Shown here piece after piece: positions 5,380 to 5,589 of a stretch of DNA of 5,589 bases. The position numbers were made by a program, and so were the translations under genes. The notes under the pieces are model-generated. The model saw only the letters and a list, made by a program, of their open reading frames with translations. It made no database searches and was not told the DNA's origin. Origin of the DNA: an uncultured Collinsella sp. (GTDB lineage Bacteria > Actinomycetota > Coriobacteriia > Coriobacteriales > Coriobacteriaceae); the NCBI GenBank assembly GCA_900554495.1, contig USHR01000120.1, positions 1 to 5,589 on the forward strand, written 5' to 3'. The stretch's first letter is position 1; each line of letters begins with the position of its first letter.

Positions 5380-5408
5380 AAAACAAAAGCGCGGCCAATA
5401 GGCCGCGC
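5380..5408 (-). terminator. Intrinsic terminator without a visible gene
   Basis: On the minus strand GCGCGGCC-TATT-GGCCGCGC is followed by TTTTGTTTTGG, a textbook 8-bp GC stem with a U-rich tail. Transcription ending here would come from the right. Between it and the IS end at 5525 there is no convincing ORF, so its gene may be separated from it by the insertion or lie beyond the window. Confidence 0.75.
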
Positions 5409-5524
5409 ACCATCTTTATTCAGATCTATATTGCCCGTAACGGCAGCGCCGAGGTAACGCAGGCCCGAGGGCGACCTTCCTTTCCGGCGCACTCCGCAGG
5501 ACGAAAGAACCCCCGCCGCACGTG
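5409..5524. other. Short non-coding stretch between terminator and IS end
   Basis: Neither strand shows a frame with recognisable protein sequence. The one frame open on the minus strand continues through the terminator hairpin and so is probably spurious. No known riboswitch or RNA motif was recognised. It may be the 3' untranslated part of a gene displaced by the IS. Confidence 0.4.
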
Positions 5525-5589
5525 TGAACTGCACCCCAAAACTTGGACGGCTTAAATAAGAACTACGCCGCAAGGGACTGTCTCCGGAA
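5525..5589 (-). mobile_element. End of an IS3/IS150-family insertion sequence (partial)
   Basis: The plus strand at 5525-5548 reads TGAACTGCACCCCAAAACTT then GGAC, the typical terminal inverted repeat of IS150-group IS3 elements, beginning TG. Read on the minus strand it is the right end of the element: the transposase stop codon, then 38 bp, then the repeat ending CA. The rest continues beyond the right edge. The other end and any target duplication cannot be seen. Confidence 0.65.
5563..5589 (-). CDS. IS3-family transposase OrfB, C-terminal end only
   Basis: The last eight codons read FRRQSLAA followed by TAG. This agrees with the usual C-terminus of IS150/IS3 OrfB integrase-type transposases, which end in a pattern like P-x-x-F/Y-R-x-Q-S-L-A. 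The match is too short to stand alone, but it sits at the expected distance before an IS3-type terminal repeat, which supports it. The DDE catalytic domain lies beyond the window, so activity cannot be judged. Confidence 0.5.
   Translation of the reverse strand, partial: FRRQSLAA

Noticed and set aside
5073..5555. A 160-codon plus-strand ORF
   Set aside because: It starts inside the lemA terminator, crosses the terminal-repeat element, another terminator and the IS end, and shows no recognisable domain.
5358..5573. A 71-codon minus-strand ORF
   Set aside because: It crosses the IS terminal repeat and the terminator hairpin, so it is unlikely to be a real gene.

Overview
The window looks like chromosomal DNA of a GC-rich, gut-type actinobacterium, most likely the Coriobacteriia (Collinsella-like). 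This rests on GC-rich codon use with G/C third positions, actinobacterial-style protein sequences, a small bacterial SRP RNA and intergenic regions full of long hairpins. The genus is an inference; no 16S or other marker is present.

Layout, left to right. (1) 1-886, minus strand: the N-terminal 295 residues of an ABC exporter half-transporter; its ATPase part lies beyond the left edge. (2) 887-1767, no protein gene: the 4.5S/SRP RNA gene (ffs, minus, about 1226-1330) with its own promoter and terminator, surrounded by four unrelated long inverted repeats. (3) 1768-3549, minus: one uninterrupted gene for a two-domain protein, a tRNA adenosine deaminase (TadA) fused to a type II glycerate kinase (GlxK/GarK family). 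(4) 3601-3690, plus: tRNA-Ser(UGA) with encoded CCA. (5) 3694-4278, minus: a TetR-family regulator that converges on the tRNA with a 3-nt gap. (6) 4491-5042, plus: a LemA-family membrane protein with its own promoter and a strong terminator, so probably monocistronic. (7) 5118-5589: no intact gene. It holds a 202-bp element with imperfect terminal inverted repeats, a minus-strand terminator with no visible gene, and at the right edge one end of an IS3/IS150-family insertion sequence carrying the last 8 codons of its transposase.

How the parts relate. tRNA-Ser, tadA and ffs all serve translation or protein targeting. tadA followed by ffs on the same strand resembles the tadA-SRP RNA-dnaX order known from Bacillus subtilis, so tadA may sit in an old neighbourhood into which glycerate kinase was brought by fusion. 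The ABC exporter, TetR regulator and LemA protein have no evident link to each other beyond proximity; tetR and lemA are divergent and share a 212-bp intergenic region.

The points most worth a second look are the TadA-glycerate kinase fusion, the cluster of four long inverted repeats around ffs, and the terminal-repeat element downstream of lemA.
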